Shown here piece by piece: positions 46,401 through 56,760 of a stretch of 64,000 nucleotides of DNA. The DNA lies in the NCBI GenBank assembly GCA_903813345.2, contig CAIIXF020000012.1, forward strand, positions 3,761,318 to 3,825,317, written 5' to 3'. The position numbers and the translations under genes were made by a program. Under the pieces are notes generated by a model that was not told the origin of the DNA, did no database searches, and worked only from the letters and a program-made list of their open reading frames with translations. Source of the DNA: Owenia fusiformis. Taxonomy: Eukaryota > Annelida > Polychaeta > Sabellida > Oweniidae. How positions within the stretch are numbered: position 1 is the first letter of the stretch; every line of letters starts with the position of its first letter.

Positions 46401-49400
46401 TTTACATTGTCATATATTGTAAACACATAGCAGTCCTTCTCAATAATGAGATTGTTTAGTGACAATAGATGTAACGTCTGTGCTCGTTGTGCGGAAACCA
46501 ACGCAATTAGCATGATAAGCTTCAACGTTAATTCAAGCAATGTTATTTTTTTTTTATTGGGAAAAAACTCTGCAAATGTCTCAGAACCACACTGACATCC
46601 CAAGTTTTCGTATATCTGGGTAAAGCGGGATTCTTATTAAAGATACCTTTCATAAACCTCACCACTAGAGGGTGTTGCCCAAAAGATGTCTCTGTTTTGG
46701 GAAAGTTAATACATGATGAGAGCGCACTGCGAGCGGTATTAATGGCACTGTAGCCTAGATTATCTACTGATAATGTCATTAAAAATTCCAAACCTAACTG
46801 TAAAGTTCCTTGAACTGGATCAATTTCCCTCGTATCACAGAACGAAATCCATTTCTTGAGATAAACCTCGTATTGTTTCTGTGATTTTGGTCTCCAAGAT
46901 TGTAGGATGATTTCGGTAACTGGGACAGAAAGTCCTTGTTTCTGGAGGGAATTCCTGACAAGTGACAAGCAATTAATGTCAGTTTTCTCAACGGATGTTG
47001 TGCCTCTGGATTGTATGGTAGGCTTAGGATCTTCCGTCCTTGGGGTAGCACAACTGGATGTGTGGTTAAAAGGTTCAACATCTTTGGCCACCACGGTTGA
47101 GTGGGCCAGAGGGGTAAGATCAAGAGAACGTCGGCTCTGTCGTGTTGAATTTTGTTCAGCACTCTCATCAGAATACTGAAAGGCGGAAAAGCATAATAAG
47201 TGACCATACAATTCCATGTTTTTGAGAATGCATCAATGAATTCAGCTTCTGGATCTGGTCTCCAAGATGCGTACTTCCCAAGCTGATTGTTCAATCTTAA
47301 TGCGAACAAATCTAGAATTGGGTTGGGAAACATGTCAATGTTGCAAATATCTGCAAAAACCTGTTCATCAAGCATCCATTCAGTCTCATCATGGAAAATG
47401 CGAGACTCGGAATCAGCTTCGACATTTTCAATACCTGCAATGTGAGATGAAGACAGCCAAATGTCACGAAAAATACACCATTGCCATATTTGTTTGGCTA
47501 GAATATTGCAGTCAATAGATTTTGAGCCACCCATGTTGTTGACATACGTCATAGCTGTAGTGTTGTCAGTCTCGACTCTCACGTGTTTGTTTCTAACAGA
47601 CCTACAAATGGTTTTGAGTGCAAGAAATATTGCTAATAATTCCAGGTAATTAATATGGTGTCTAGACTCAACGTAGTTCCACCGTCCACCAGTTCTGGTA
47701 TTATTTGTCACATCAAACACACCCCATCCTGCCATGCTACTATCTGATCGCAATACATGCTGTGGGTCTATAACAGAGATAGGGTTAGTGGCATTTTTAA
47801 TATGACGAATCCACCACCTGATTTCATTTTGTGCATCAAGATTCAATGCGATCTTCGTGTCAAAATTCCCACAGTTTTGGGATAAAGCTAACGATTTATT
47901 GTTATCCATGTGACGGTAATATAACCGACCATACCTGACACCAGGAAACGAAGCTACCAATGTTCCAATAAGTTTTGCAAGCTCTCTTATAGAGATCTTG
48001 TTTTTTCGACGCAACGTTTCAATGCATAGCGATTGAATAGCGACTGCTTTGGTTTCTGGTAACTTCACTTCCATGGTGTTAGAATTGATTTCGAAACCAA
48101 GAAATTTGATTACCTGTTTTGGGATCAGATCACATTTTTCAGGATGTAGCATAAAACCAAGATGCTGTAGATGGTCAATTGTTGTAGCAATGTTGCGTTT
48201 ACATTCCTCATATGAGTCTGAAATCAAACAACAATCGTCGATGTAATAAACAGACATGAAACCTTCATTTCTCAGTTTTGCAAAAACATTTCATAATCTT
48301 AGTGAAAATGCGCGGTGCAGATGACAAGCCCTGCGCTAAACATGTGTATTGGTATATGGTATTTTTCCACTCAAACTGAAGGAACTTCTGAGATGTCTCA
48401 GACACAGGTACGCTATAGTACGCGTCTTTTACGTCCAAGGTACTCATAGCAATTTTCGGTTATCATGTTTATGACACTTTGAAAGTTTTCCATTTTGAAA
48501 TGTTGATATTCCACGTGTTCATTGAGATTTCTCAGATTCAGAATTGTTCTTTTTGTACCATCACTTTTAGGTGTGAGGAAAATTGAAGATAAATAGCCAA
48601 TCTTTGAATGCTCAACTGGTTTTAAAATGCCTCTTTCGAGAAATTTTTGAATTTCGGCTTCTACAGCTGAGCATTCTGAATCTGAGAAAATCATTGGTCG
48701 TGGATGGTCAGATCGTGGGATAGCGTTAACATCGATAAATTCAATATCATATCCAGCTATTGCATTCAAAATAGTTAGATCTGAAGTGATTTTCTCCCAT
48801 TCTGAATAGAAGTATTTCAATCTACCACCTTTGAAATGTTTTAATTGAGATCTAAGTAAATCTCTTACCTCACTAGGTTTATGATCATTTGCAGCTACTT
48901 GTTGGACTGTTTGTTGTCCTGGTTCTGGGCCGTATTGCCTCTTCCTTTTCCTCGAGAGGATTTGTTTTGGGCGTAACCTTGCCGCTGACTGTAGTTGCGA
49001 TTCTGGCCTTGGCCTAAAAAATGATTCTGGCCTCGTCCACGTCCACGTGTGCCACGTCCACGGTTTCCTCGGCCTCGATAACTGCCACGATAACTGCCTC
49101 GAGACTGATTAAAGACGCTTGAGTTTATCTGGGTTTTATTCATTTCTGAAATATCCTTGACTCTCTTGGTAATGTCATCCCCAAATAAAAATATTGTTAC
49201 AGGGGAGGTTTTGTCGCAGAGATGTTTGAAACTATGGGCAATGTCTGGTTTTATCAGTTCACGCCTTCTCATGTTAAACTTGTAGTTCGACAAACACATC
49301 ATTTGGATGCTGTCATAAAGCAAATTTGCCATATTGCCAAATTGATCTTGGAATTCATCCGTCTTTCCTCCGACTGCAGTTTTCAGTGAATCCAATACCT

Positions 49401-52400
49401 CTAAGGCTCTAGAAGTAGCCACTATGGAACATATCATTGGCTTGAGAGCTTGTTGCATTTTGATGTCACTCGAGCGGACCTCACTAGAGATGCGGCTCCA
49501 TATTTGTTCGTTCCCCCTAGCAGCACATACAAGAGGGGTATTCGAAGGGGTTTTGTAATCATCAAGTTTTTGGCTTTCTTCGTCTCCCTTCAAAACATTC
49601 TGTATTAGATCATTTATTAGGCTTGACATAGCCTTGTTTAATGGTGGTCCTTGACCCTCATTTGATTTATTGACCTTTGATTGTAACTGTTTCATTAGGT
49701 CGGAAGTATCCTCATTTTCACTGGATACTGTATCATTGTCTATACACGTTTGCATATCAGTTTTCATTTTCTTCACTGGTGTTTGATCAGAATCATCATG
49801 ATCATTATCATTATACGAATCATCATCATACTGGTCAAATTCGTATCCACTTTGAATGGTTTCTTTTAAATCTTGCAATGAAGATGACATCATTTCCGTC
49901 AAGTCACTCATGCCTGAAGAAATACTAGATGTTATAGCCTCCGTGATGTTTTTAATATCATCGTTCTTTCCTGATTTCCTAGGAATTGTTTTTCGAGGCG
50001 TCTTCTTTTTTACACCTGATACAGACGGAGTTTCGTCTAAGATGGAATCATCTAAATCCATTTTCTCACATTCAGATGGGGTCTTGGCCCCTAATGGTTT
50101 ATCTCTCACCATTTGTGAAGTCATTTTAGCTGTAACTTGCTAGTACTGTTTAGTAAATGCACTGATATTTAGCTGTTCAGAATGCGAAAACATGCAGCTA
50201 TATTGTACAACTTATTTGCACGTGGGCTAGTGATATTGTAAGCATGTGCTCACGCGTATTATACACTTTTACTTTATCGCAATTGGCTAACAAAAGAACC
50301 GTTTGACTGAAAACACAGTGGAGTGTGTGCAAGTGTGCAATGTAACTTTTAAACCAATCCAAGGCCTGGTTTATAGTTAATTAGCGTGTATTAAATACAA
50401 CGCTCACTGGATCCCTATAGGAACAGTTATTCAATAGCGTATTCAATAAGTTAATAGATGTAAAACAAATCGCTATAACCTCTGATCAGGTTTGAAGCGT
50501 TGTTATTTATCAATATAAATTGAAGGTTGAGATCTCAGATCTACAACAGTGAATACTATTTTCTGAAACAACCAGACTTGGCCGGTGTTCAGAACGTGTA
50601 ATGATAAAATCACTACTCTATCGTACATGAAATTCAGACGTACCGATCATAAATTCCATAAATACACATAAAAATGTATGTGATATGTATGTGCACTGTG
50701 ATATACTACCACCAGTAACACTATCAATTGTGGAGTCTACAAATAGACGTCCACTCGGCTTGCATGTCAGCGAGAACTCTGATTGGCGCATGCGCAGAAC
50801 TATCTCATGTAACCGGATATTGATGTATTGTAAGGAGGTATAATTGGGTTGATGGTTGATTGAAATCAAGATTTGTCAGTGCAATCACCAGTGAAAATGT
50901 ATTTTATATTTTATTTTGTTTATCTTGTGTGAATATAATTTTAAAACAAAGTATGCCGAAATGATTCGGTTCACTTCAAATATTTGACTTTTTGTGATGG
51001 TGGTCCTGAGTTTGAAATCTGAAAATTGTTTAAAATTCGTATAGATGGCAGAAAAAGCGGTCATATCTTTTTTCTCAATGAGTGATCTATGCAAATTTTA
51101 TTTGATTTTCAAGGGGACATATGGATCTATTCTGTGGTGTATGGGGTTATGTACTGAAAATCCTCGTTTTTTCATAATCAGTCCAAAGATTTCAATGGTT
51201 TCCCATTGGATTGCATTATAGCATTTGTCTATGGAATTGTCCCATGTGCTTTCAAATTCAAATCTGAATTTTCAATGACCCCAAATCACAAGTTCTTAGT
51301 TTCCTTGGGGGTGACAGGTCATCTCAACCCCAAGTCAACACAACCCAGTCAAACTCAACCCCTAGTCAACTCAACCCCAAGTCAAGTCGACCCTAGTAAA
51401 ACTCAACCCCAAGTCAAATCAGCCCTGTAAAACTCAGGCAGGTCTAAGAAAGAAACTTACAAACTGCCTCAGAATTATAAAAACTTTTTTATGTATTTTT
51501 TTATAAGTTTATCAATGAATAAAAAAAGAAATAGGGTTTGAGTTTTACTGGGGTTGAGTTTTACAGGGATGAGTTGACTTGGGGTTGAGTTTTACTGGGG
51601 TTGGGTTTTACAGGGTTGAGTTGACTTAGGGTTAAGTTTTACTGGGGTTGATTTGACTTAGGGTTGAGATGACCAGGAAGAATCTTAAAGGGCCTGTACA
51701 AAGTTTGAAAATATTGTTTAGTCATTCAAATATTACTTTTCGGGACGTGAAAACCCACAATATATAAGATATTTTTCGAAAAATGTGACTTGAAAAAAAA
51801 TTGTCCATCTTATTTTCAAATATTTGAATTTTAGTTATTATAAAAATTGTCATAAATGTTTTCTAAAAATGCTTTCAAAATAAAGCAATTATCTATGTTG
51901 AAAACAAGTATTTATCACATTTTGAATATTTATGTACCATTGGACTCAATGAGGACTAAAATTTTAAAATGTGTTTTCTCTGAACTAATTTTCCATGCTT
52001 GTGACTTAATTTTTTGCTCATGTTGCAGCCGATTTCCTTAACTTTTCAACAAAAAATAGGTTAGGATGTATGTTATGCATTGGTGTAAATTATAGCTTAA
52101 CAATTTATGTGTGTGACAGATTCAAGTTCTACTTGAAATAAATTCAAAATTTCAAATACCAGAGTTTCACATACCACATTTTGATAACATTGGCTTAGAC
52201 TATAATAAAAGCCTTTAAACAGGCAATGCACCTATTTTTGAAGGAAAAAGGACAAAGTATTATCTGAGACATGTAACTCACACACTCAATCAAATATGAT
52301 AAAAACTTCAATTTGGGTCAATACTAAAGTAAAAAAAACACTAAGAAAACAGCATTTGAAGTTCAGAGATCAAAAGATGTGAATTACCACTTTTCACAAA

Positions 52401-52995
52401 GTGTATGTTTTAAATAACTCTTGGATAAAAAGATGGCGTATGGTGGAAAATCCTATCAAAAATGAATGGAAAATTAATGCAAACAGCAATGCCATTGCTT
52501 TCAATGTCATTGCGAAAAACTTGAAATATGTATATAAATTGATATATCGAAAATATTTTTTCATGATCTAGTATCAACTCTGATGTGATCTGTTTGAGCT
52601 GTTTTTGGTGTCAAATGAAAGATCTGGTACTTTTTAATCCATTGGAAATACTCTTAAGATCAAAAGTGAGACTTCATTTACGCATTTGGTTCCTTTAAGT
52701 CACTAGAATTGACTCATACATTTATATTTCACTTATACTCGTATTTCTTCTTTTAATAACAACATCTGTATCCCAAAATAGTTTTCCAAAGATTATAAGA
52801 CCATCGTTGGTCATGACATATTTGTACATGACATATTTGTACTTGCATTTCATTCAGTGTTATTTAGGCAATGATGAATGAAAAATACAAGTGTATAATA
52901 AATTAATTAATCATTAAACACATTAAAACATGATGTAACATGATGCAATGATTTAGACTCAAAACAATACTCACTTGCTTTGATGTATCATCCAT
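40444..52995 (-). CDS. SCP/calexcitin-type EF-hand protein, copy 5 (four exons, complete)
   Basis: Exons are 52975-52995, 45010-45142, 43444-43631 and 40444-40668, giving 188 residues from MDDTSKQ to RFFGPLLDF and a TAA stop. Loops read [24 protein letters not shown] and [12 protein letters not shown]. All borders are GT-AG with phases 0, 1, 0. Exon 3 is close to copy 3 (LGVEESSANFYLNPLIEQIL). Intron 1 is 7.8 kb because of the DIRS-like element, a fold-back minisatellite and a TTAA element. Intron 3 is 2.8 kb because of a repeat-cored element and a long inverted repeat. The coding sequence remains open despite this load. Whether such an intron is still spliced efficiently cannot be judged. 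Confidence 0.84.
40783..42283. mobile_element. TIR-ended element with tandem core of 310-345-bp units (half B copy 5)
   Basis: It begins near GGGTACTGGGCTCACATGG and ends near CTCACCATATGTGAGCTAAC, giving inverted ends around AGCTCACAT. The core repeats a unit (ATATAATTTTTTGCTGATTT ... GGCGACCATTTTGAAA) about 4 times, with starts near 40828, 40941, 41284, 41606 and 41919. A GGAC tetranucleotide run lies at about 42195-42240. The layout (microsatellite plus tandem core plus short inverted ends) resembles molluscan 'pearl'-type elements. Copy 3 lacks it after 'tcattttata'. Confidence 0.65.
42279..42308 (-). pseudogene. Scrap of exon 4 acceptor next to the repeat-cored element
   Basis: CAGAGTTGAAATCAAGGACC, directly followed by TGTATTAT, repeats the first 20 or so bases of SCP exon 4 and its acceptor (compare 40652-40678) with one or two changes. 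It sits immediately outside the right end of the element. Confidence 0.6.
42525..43250. repeat. Long imperfect inverted repeat (fold-back), about 300-bp arms
   Basis: The arm at about 42525-42830 (GAGGATTTAACAGGTGCATA, CAACCCACCCACATGTTTTT) is mirrored at about 42945-43250 (TATGCACCTGTTTAAATCCT, AAACATGTGGGTGGGTTG). The open frames at 42931-43161 and 42970-43152 lie within an arm and are not genes. Confidence 0.7.
43632..45009. other. Intron 2 of copy 5
   Basis: Contains two units of the 79-bp repeat (43722-43830), a hairpin (44298-44405) and otherwise unmarked sequence, AT-rich and non-coding. Confidence 0.5.
44298..44405. repeat. Hairpin, about 42-bp arms
   Basis: GTTAGGGATAAACAATGAGT at the left pairs with AATTGTTTATCTAAC at the right. 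GTCTTGGGTATTAGGA pairs with TCCTAAGACCCAAGAC. The loop is about 24 bp. Probably a short fold-back element. Confidence 0.65.
45690..45806. repeat. Internal complementary region of the DIRS-like element
   Basis: GTAAGTCGGTATAATTACAA...GTTTAATTTCC is the complement of the extreme left end. It is joined directly at 45760/45761 to AATTATACCTCCTTACAATA, the complement of the extreme right end. The join reads CCAATT, complementary to the AATTGG at the target. Confidence 0.82.
46003..47217 (-). pseudogene. Tyrosine recombinase region of the DIRS-like element (fossil)
   Basis: The N-terminal SAM-like domain (SWRPKSQKQYEVYLKKW...) and the C-terminal catalytic domain are present. The expected catalytic residues are visible as Arg in SAQRAQTL, His-x-x-Arg in GHSTRSA and Tyr in RFYNKPL. 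This enzyme integrates the circular DNA intermediate. Broken, like the rest of the element. Confidence 0.8.
46794..48820 (-). pseudogene. Reverse transcriptase and RNase H region of the DIRS-like element (fossil)
   Basis: RT motifs are present in order, including TLDVKDAYYSVPV, CLAQGLSSAPRIF and an active-site box YIDDCCLIS. RNase H follows with LRSDSSMAGWGV, YLELLAIFLAL and ETDNTTAMTYV, then a domain with DLFALRLNNQL and a PLWPTQPWWP motif common in DIRS polyproteins. Not all in a single frame, so treated as a broken gene. Confidence 0.82.
48895..50124 (-). CDS. Gag-like ORF1 of the DIRS-like element (409 aa)
   Basis: An uninterrupted frame. The N-terminus is acidic with a bipartite basic patch, and the middle carries an MRRRELIKPDI...FLFGDDITKRVKDI segment typical of the first protein of DIRS-like elements in marine animals. 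The C-terminus is rich in Arg, Gly and Gln (repeats of RGRGRG and GSYRGSYRG), a likely RNA-binding tail. It is the 5' gene of the element and lies just inside the right terminal repeat. Confidence 0.75.
   Translation of the reverse strand: MTSQMVRDKPLGAKTPSECEKMDLDDSILDETPSVSGVKKKTPRKTIPRKSGKNDDIKNITEAITSSISSGMSDLTEMMSSSLQDLKETIQSGYEFDQYDDDSYNDNDHDDSDQTPVKKMKTDMQTCIDNDTVSSENEDTSDLMKQLQSKVNKSNEGQGPPLNKAMSSLINDLIQNVLKGDEESQKLDDYKTPSNTPLVCAARGNEQIWSRISSEVRSSDIKMQQALKPMICSIVATSRALEVLDSLKTAVGGKTDEFQDQFGNMANLLYDSIQMMCLSNYKFNMRRRELIKPDIAHSFKHLCDKTSPVTIFLFGDDITKRVKDISEMNKTQINSSVFNQSRGSYRGSYRGRGNRGRGTRGRGRGQNHFLGQGQNRNYSQRQGYAQNKSSRGKGRGNTAQNQDNKQSNK
51312..51678. repeat. Fold-back TCAACCCCAAG minisatellite (half B only)
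   Basis: The left arm is built of TCAACCCCAAGTC-type units (51326-51425). The right arm has the complementary GGGGTTGAGTTTTAC units (51540-51668). The ends GGTCATCTCAACCC and GGGTTGAGATGACC are exact inverted repeats. Half A joins 'agtttcctt' directly to 'atcttaaag' near 19462, so this is an insertion. Confidence 0.78.
51689..52694. mobile_element. TTAA-flanked MITE-like element, about 1 kb (half B)
   Basis: TTAA at 51685-51688 and 52695-52698. The partner of 19473-20496, carried along by the large duplication. Confidence 0.55.
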
Positions 52996-55235
52996 GTTGA
53001 AGTGTACAGTGTACCACAGTACTAGTTGATTTGAATATTTAGCAGACCTTCTTTAATTCATAGCTGGGTAAACACGTCACTTCTGTTTTACATGATTAAT
53101 ATGGATGACATAGTTACTGATTTTTTATAATGAAATTTAAATTTTAAAAGGGAGCTAGTAAATTTTATTTTGTATGGTGTATCAAAAGCTTGGGTCAAAG
53201 AGCATCACATTTAAATAACTTTATGTCACAGACAACATTTGAATTATAATTGTTCATGACATAAATGAGAAAGTGTGTCATGGTCGTTAAAGTTAAAAGC
53301 CCCCCCCCCCCCCGGTGATATTTTATGAAAAGTGTTTACATGGGCAGGTTTAGTTTTGAAATATGACTCAATCAAATCTTAAATCAAAGAAAAAATGTTT
53401 TTCAATGGAAGGAAAATGGAACTGGAAAACGATTTCAGGATGTTATGATAACTTAGGTGTTTGGATATACAGGTTTTATCCTGTATCCCACCAGACAAGT
53501 TTGAGAGAGATATAGAGAAATATTACAATTGAATACAATATGGGTTAATGTCTTATTCATGTATTTTTGAAATAAAATCAAAATGTTCATGGAATCCTTT
53601 ATCTGTTTATTGTATGTTGCAGAAGCAAAGTCCGGAACATTCGGCCACATCAGAATCAAGGAAAGACGCATCCTAGCAGGACTTTAAAGAACCTTATTAT
53701 ATATTGAACCAATTTATGGAACATGATACCACATGTTGACTACTACAATTAACTTGTCTTATCTGGATGCCACTTGGACTAGCTAAGTATTTGGATTGGC
53801 AGGTTTTCACATATCAAGTTTTTTAAAACTTTGAAGTCTATGCCAGAAATGGAACTGAAAAAAGCATTCTCATTTAGAGGTTTTCAGATAAGAGAGGTGA
53901 AAAAACAATTGGGTAATCCATGGCAAATCAAAGAATGGGACTGACAAAAAGCATTCTCATTTAGAGGTTTTCAGATTAGAGAGGTGTTCTGATCAATGGT
54001 TCTGTGCCGTACCATATGAATTGTTGTCACATATTTGCAGAGAATCACTGTGTGTATTGTATATATGAACACCCTGTATAACACATGAGACATGCTAAGT
54101 ATCCACATTTGGTGTTCACATATAAATGGTATGGGGGGTAAATGGGAAAGTATTATGTAAAGTAAAGAGAGGGGTTAACACTAAGATTGGTGCTCACAAA
54201 ATTATTGCCAATCTAAATACAGGGCTGGCCCATGTTTTGGCCCACCCTGTAGATGTAGAAGAAATAGAAGCGTTCACAGTTAAGATGTACAATTAGATAC
54301 AGTCATATTTTTCATAAAAATTTACCTTTTCTGTTGTAAAGGGATATAGTCACAAAGGAATCGTGTTTTGTTTGATCATGATTGTATACATTATGCATTT
54401 AAAGGTTTGATATCAAATTAACTTATTGAACACTCCCAACACCAGTCTGTTGGTACTACCTACTGACATGAAACAAAAGTGCAAAAACATCATTGAATGC
54501 ATTTATTGTATTTAATAAATTATAAGTACATGTATATTATTCTGTGTTGATTTGAAACTTCCTCGAAAGATCTGTCAGACATTTTTGGACCATAACCTTT
54601 TTACCCTCAACGAAAATATTTTTTCTAAGATTATTAGGGCCATTATTAGGGCCCCTGAATAATGTGATAGGTGATAGGTCCTTAAATGTTGTTTGCTATT
54701 ACTGTACTACCCTGGACATCTGTATTTTATTATGTTACCTGGCCTCACTTAAGGCTTTACAGATATACAATGTACAGGGTGTCAAAAAACAACGGCACCC
54801 CCCTCTACAGCAAAAAGTCCTGAATGTTCCATATTGTGTCATACATCATTTGAAAGATAATTTAATTCTGGAGTTACTCCTCAAATTTCATTTAATAAAA
54901 CTTTATATTAAAAAAGCTACATTGTTTTTAAGTTTGCTACTTTGGTACTTTATTTGCTGCTCTGTTACTGGTTAAAGGCCAAATCTTCAGAAAGTGGAAT
55001 ATGAAAGAATTAGCTCATAATCTGATAATAATGCGAGTATGTTATAAATGATTCCTATTCATTTCTTAATATCCAGGTTTATGCACATCAGTTTAAATTC
55101 ATGATACATCACTTTTGTAAAGGTTTTTATAAACACTTTGGCCTTCTTTACATATTCCATACATGTAGTAAAACCTGTATGTAGAAATGGAACGCCCCTT
55201 GATTACGCTGAAAAGGTTCGAAAAAATCTTTTAAA
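52996..55235. other. 5' flank of copy 5 and spacer to copy 6
   Basis: Parallels 20807-23350. Contains a poly-C tract near 53300-53314, one 104-bp-type unit (about 53690-53810), an imperfect direct repeat of about 75 bp (about 53872 and 53956) and the conserved block at 54128-54480. No gene. Confidence 0.45.
54775..54996. mobile_element. Short insertion with a TACAGGGTG end (half B only)
   Basis: TACAGGGTGTCAAAAAACAA begins about 220 bp that are absent from half A near 23112. The start resembles the terminus of the mariner/IS630-type remnant at 14955-14992, so it may be a decayed end of such an element. Short open frame 54664-54975 is not supported as a gene. Confidence 0.45.
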
Positions 55236-55463
55236 TTAAGAACCCATCAAGGGGCCGAAGAATCTATTTCCATTGTCATCACCAGTATTGACGACATAAT
55301 CAGTAAAGGCACCAACAAACTCTTCTTCTGAGATTTTTCTATCACGGTCTGTATCCATGTATTCAAACTGGCGAATAGCTAGATCTGGATTAATTTGCAT
55401 TGCCTTCCAGTATATTATGTACTCGTCAAAGCTTATGAACCCATCGGAGTTGAAGTCAAGGAC
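55236..55463 (-). CDS. SCP copy 6: last exon only (gene continues beyond the window)
   Basis: Exon 4 is open with a TAA stop and good acceptor. Loop III is [12 protein letters not shown]. Loop IV is DTDRDRKISEEE, with Arg at the position usually Gly. The sequence is very close to copy 4 (WKAMQINPDLAIRQFEYMD). By comparison with copy 4, exon 3 should lie about 0.5 kb past the right edge. Whether the gene is complete cannot be seen. Confidence 0.75.
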   Translation of the reverse strand, partial: VLDFNSDGFISFDEYIIYWKAMQINPDLAIRQFEYMDTDRDRKISEEEFVGAFTDYVVNTGDDNGNRFFGPLMGS

Positions 55464-55653
55464 CTGTAATATAAAAATATATACAGAATGCAAAAAATTC
55501 CTGAAGATACAAACACTTTGGGAGGGATGACAGGCTTGTAGCCAGGATTTTTTAAATGGCGTTCTATTTTTGCTTTTCCATGTATATTTGCTCTGAGTGC
55601 GCTACTAACAAGTGGATGTCTAGGAAGTTATCGGCACCAGGGTAAGTGAACTG

Positions 55654-55963
55654 CACTGGCGGATTAGGAGGGGGGGGCTGGGGGCCCGGGCCCCCCCCCC
55701 TTGGGTGGGCCCAAATTTTTTTTTGGGCCAAACAAGTCCTTCAGGCCCCAAAAAGTGGGCCTTTTTGGTCATTACTGGGCCTTTTAAGGCCTTATTTTTT
55801 AATTTCAGGCCAAATTTTGAAGAAAATGGGCCTCAAAATTTCAAAATTTGGGCCCCCTTTTGGATTTTAGGGGCCCAAAATTTTTTTCTGCGCAAGCGCG
55901 GACGATTTTTTCTCTGACCTGAAATTTGGGCCCCCCCCCCTTGTTGGTTCCTGGATCCGCCCC
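55654..55963. mobile_element. hAT-like MITE, 310 bp (half B only)
   Basis: It starts CACTGGCGGAT and ends ATCCGCCCC, with TGAACTG on both sides (55647-55653, 55964-55970). Half A keeps the single site 'gtgaactgtaccc' near 23762. The interior is G/C-homopolymer rich ('ggcccccc', 'gggcc'), and the reading frames inside are artefacts. The end sequence resembles hAT termini (CAGNGGCGGATCC). Confidence 0.72.
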
Positions 55964-55970
55964 TGAACTG

Positions 55971-56760
55971 TACCCTAGAATCTGATGCTGTGGCAGTGAA
56001 AGACACAGACTCAATCTCTAGTTCAGATACATTTAGTGAAACAACTCAATGTCTACAGTCAAGTCAAGTAACTAAGTCAACATTTGAAATTTGTATGTTC
56101 ATCAATATTTACTAAGAATGGTGCCACAATTGAAGTAAACCTCTGGTTAATTATTTTCAATATACCTATCAGCAAACGTGTAAATGATAATTTTGATGTT
56201 CTGTTACATATTGGGGAAGCTATTGGGGATATGGCCTATATTTCTGAATTTCCACTATGTCCCTGTATACCCCTACATCATACATATGCATACATCAAAA
56301 GATGTATGTAACTTGTCATTTTTCATTATGAACCAACCATAAATGTATTTTTTCATGTTTACATATAGAATGAAGTTTCTGTTTTCGAATATAGACGGAT
56401 GGTACTGCATTTATTTTTCATGATATGGAGCGAACAAATGTGTGTCAATTTACACTGTAATATCCTACATACATAAAATCCATGTTTTCATCCTTGCCAA
56501 AGAACGCAAATGAGGATATGTGGTTTGAAAAACTAACAACATGTTTCAAGTTCTTACAATTCTTGGTTGAAACAAATATTTTGAAAGTTGTGAATTCGAA
56601 TGTAATCTCCTACTCAAAGAATATTGTTGATATTTTTGAATTTTTTCTTTCGGAATATACATTGCTGGATCACACAACCTTGCCTTGTTCGAGATACACG
56701 AAAAGTGTATTGTTAATACTTGACGTCGTTCGGATATTTGGATGTGATTGACGTTTTCGC
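55971..56760 (+). pseudogene. Unrecognised coding-like block, half B
   Basis: Plus-strand frames read a Ser/Thr-rich stretch (AVAVKDTDSISSSDTFSE), then after a one-base frame change VNDNFDVLLHIGEAIGDMAY (in the frame 56084-56311), then after another break MWFEKLTTCFKFLQFLVET and NIVDIFEFFLSEYTLLDH (56482-56751). They look like helices of a globular, perhaps HEAT-like protein, but I do not recognise the gene. The homologous block in half A is more decayed. No splice sites are convincing, so a retrocopy or old exon cluster are both possible. Confidence 0.35.

Larger units (their letters stand above)
45374..50845 (-). mobile_element. DIRS-like tyrosine-recombinase retrotransposon, 5.5 kb (nearly whole, broken)
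   Basis: Element sense is minus. Parts: gag-like protein (48895-50124), reverse transcriptase and RNase H (about 46800-48820), tyrosine recombinase (about 46000-47200). The two ends carry inverted repeats of about 65 bp starting AATTATACC (45418 inward; 50845 inward), both containing GCGCATGCGC. The left end has an extra 44 bp. Near 45690-45806 the complements of the left end and the right end sit side by side, which is the internal complementary region known from DIRS-1. There is no plain target duplication. Half A keeps the empty site (AAAATTGGGTTG near 19236-19247). The coding part is interrupted a few times; the close match of ends and inner region suggests a recent insertion. Confidence 0.88.

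Noticed and set aside
55646-55917. Gly/Pro/Phe-rich frames
   Set aside because: They are translations of the homopolymer-rich interior of the hAT-like MITE.
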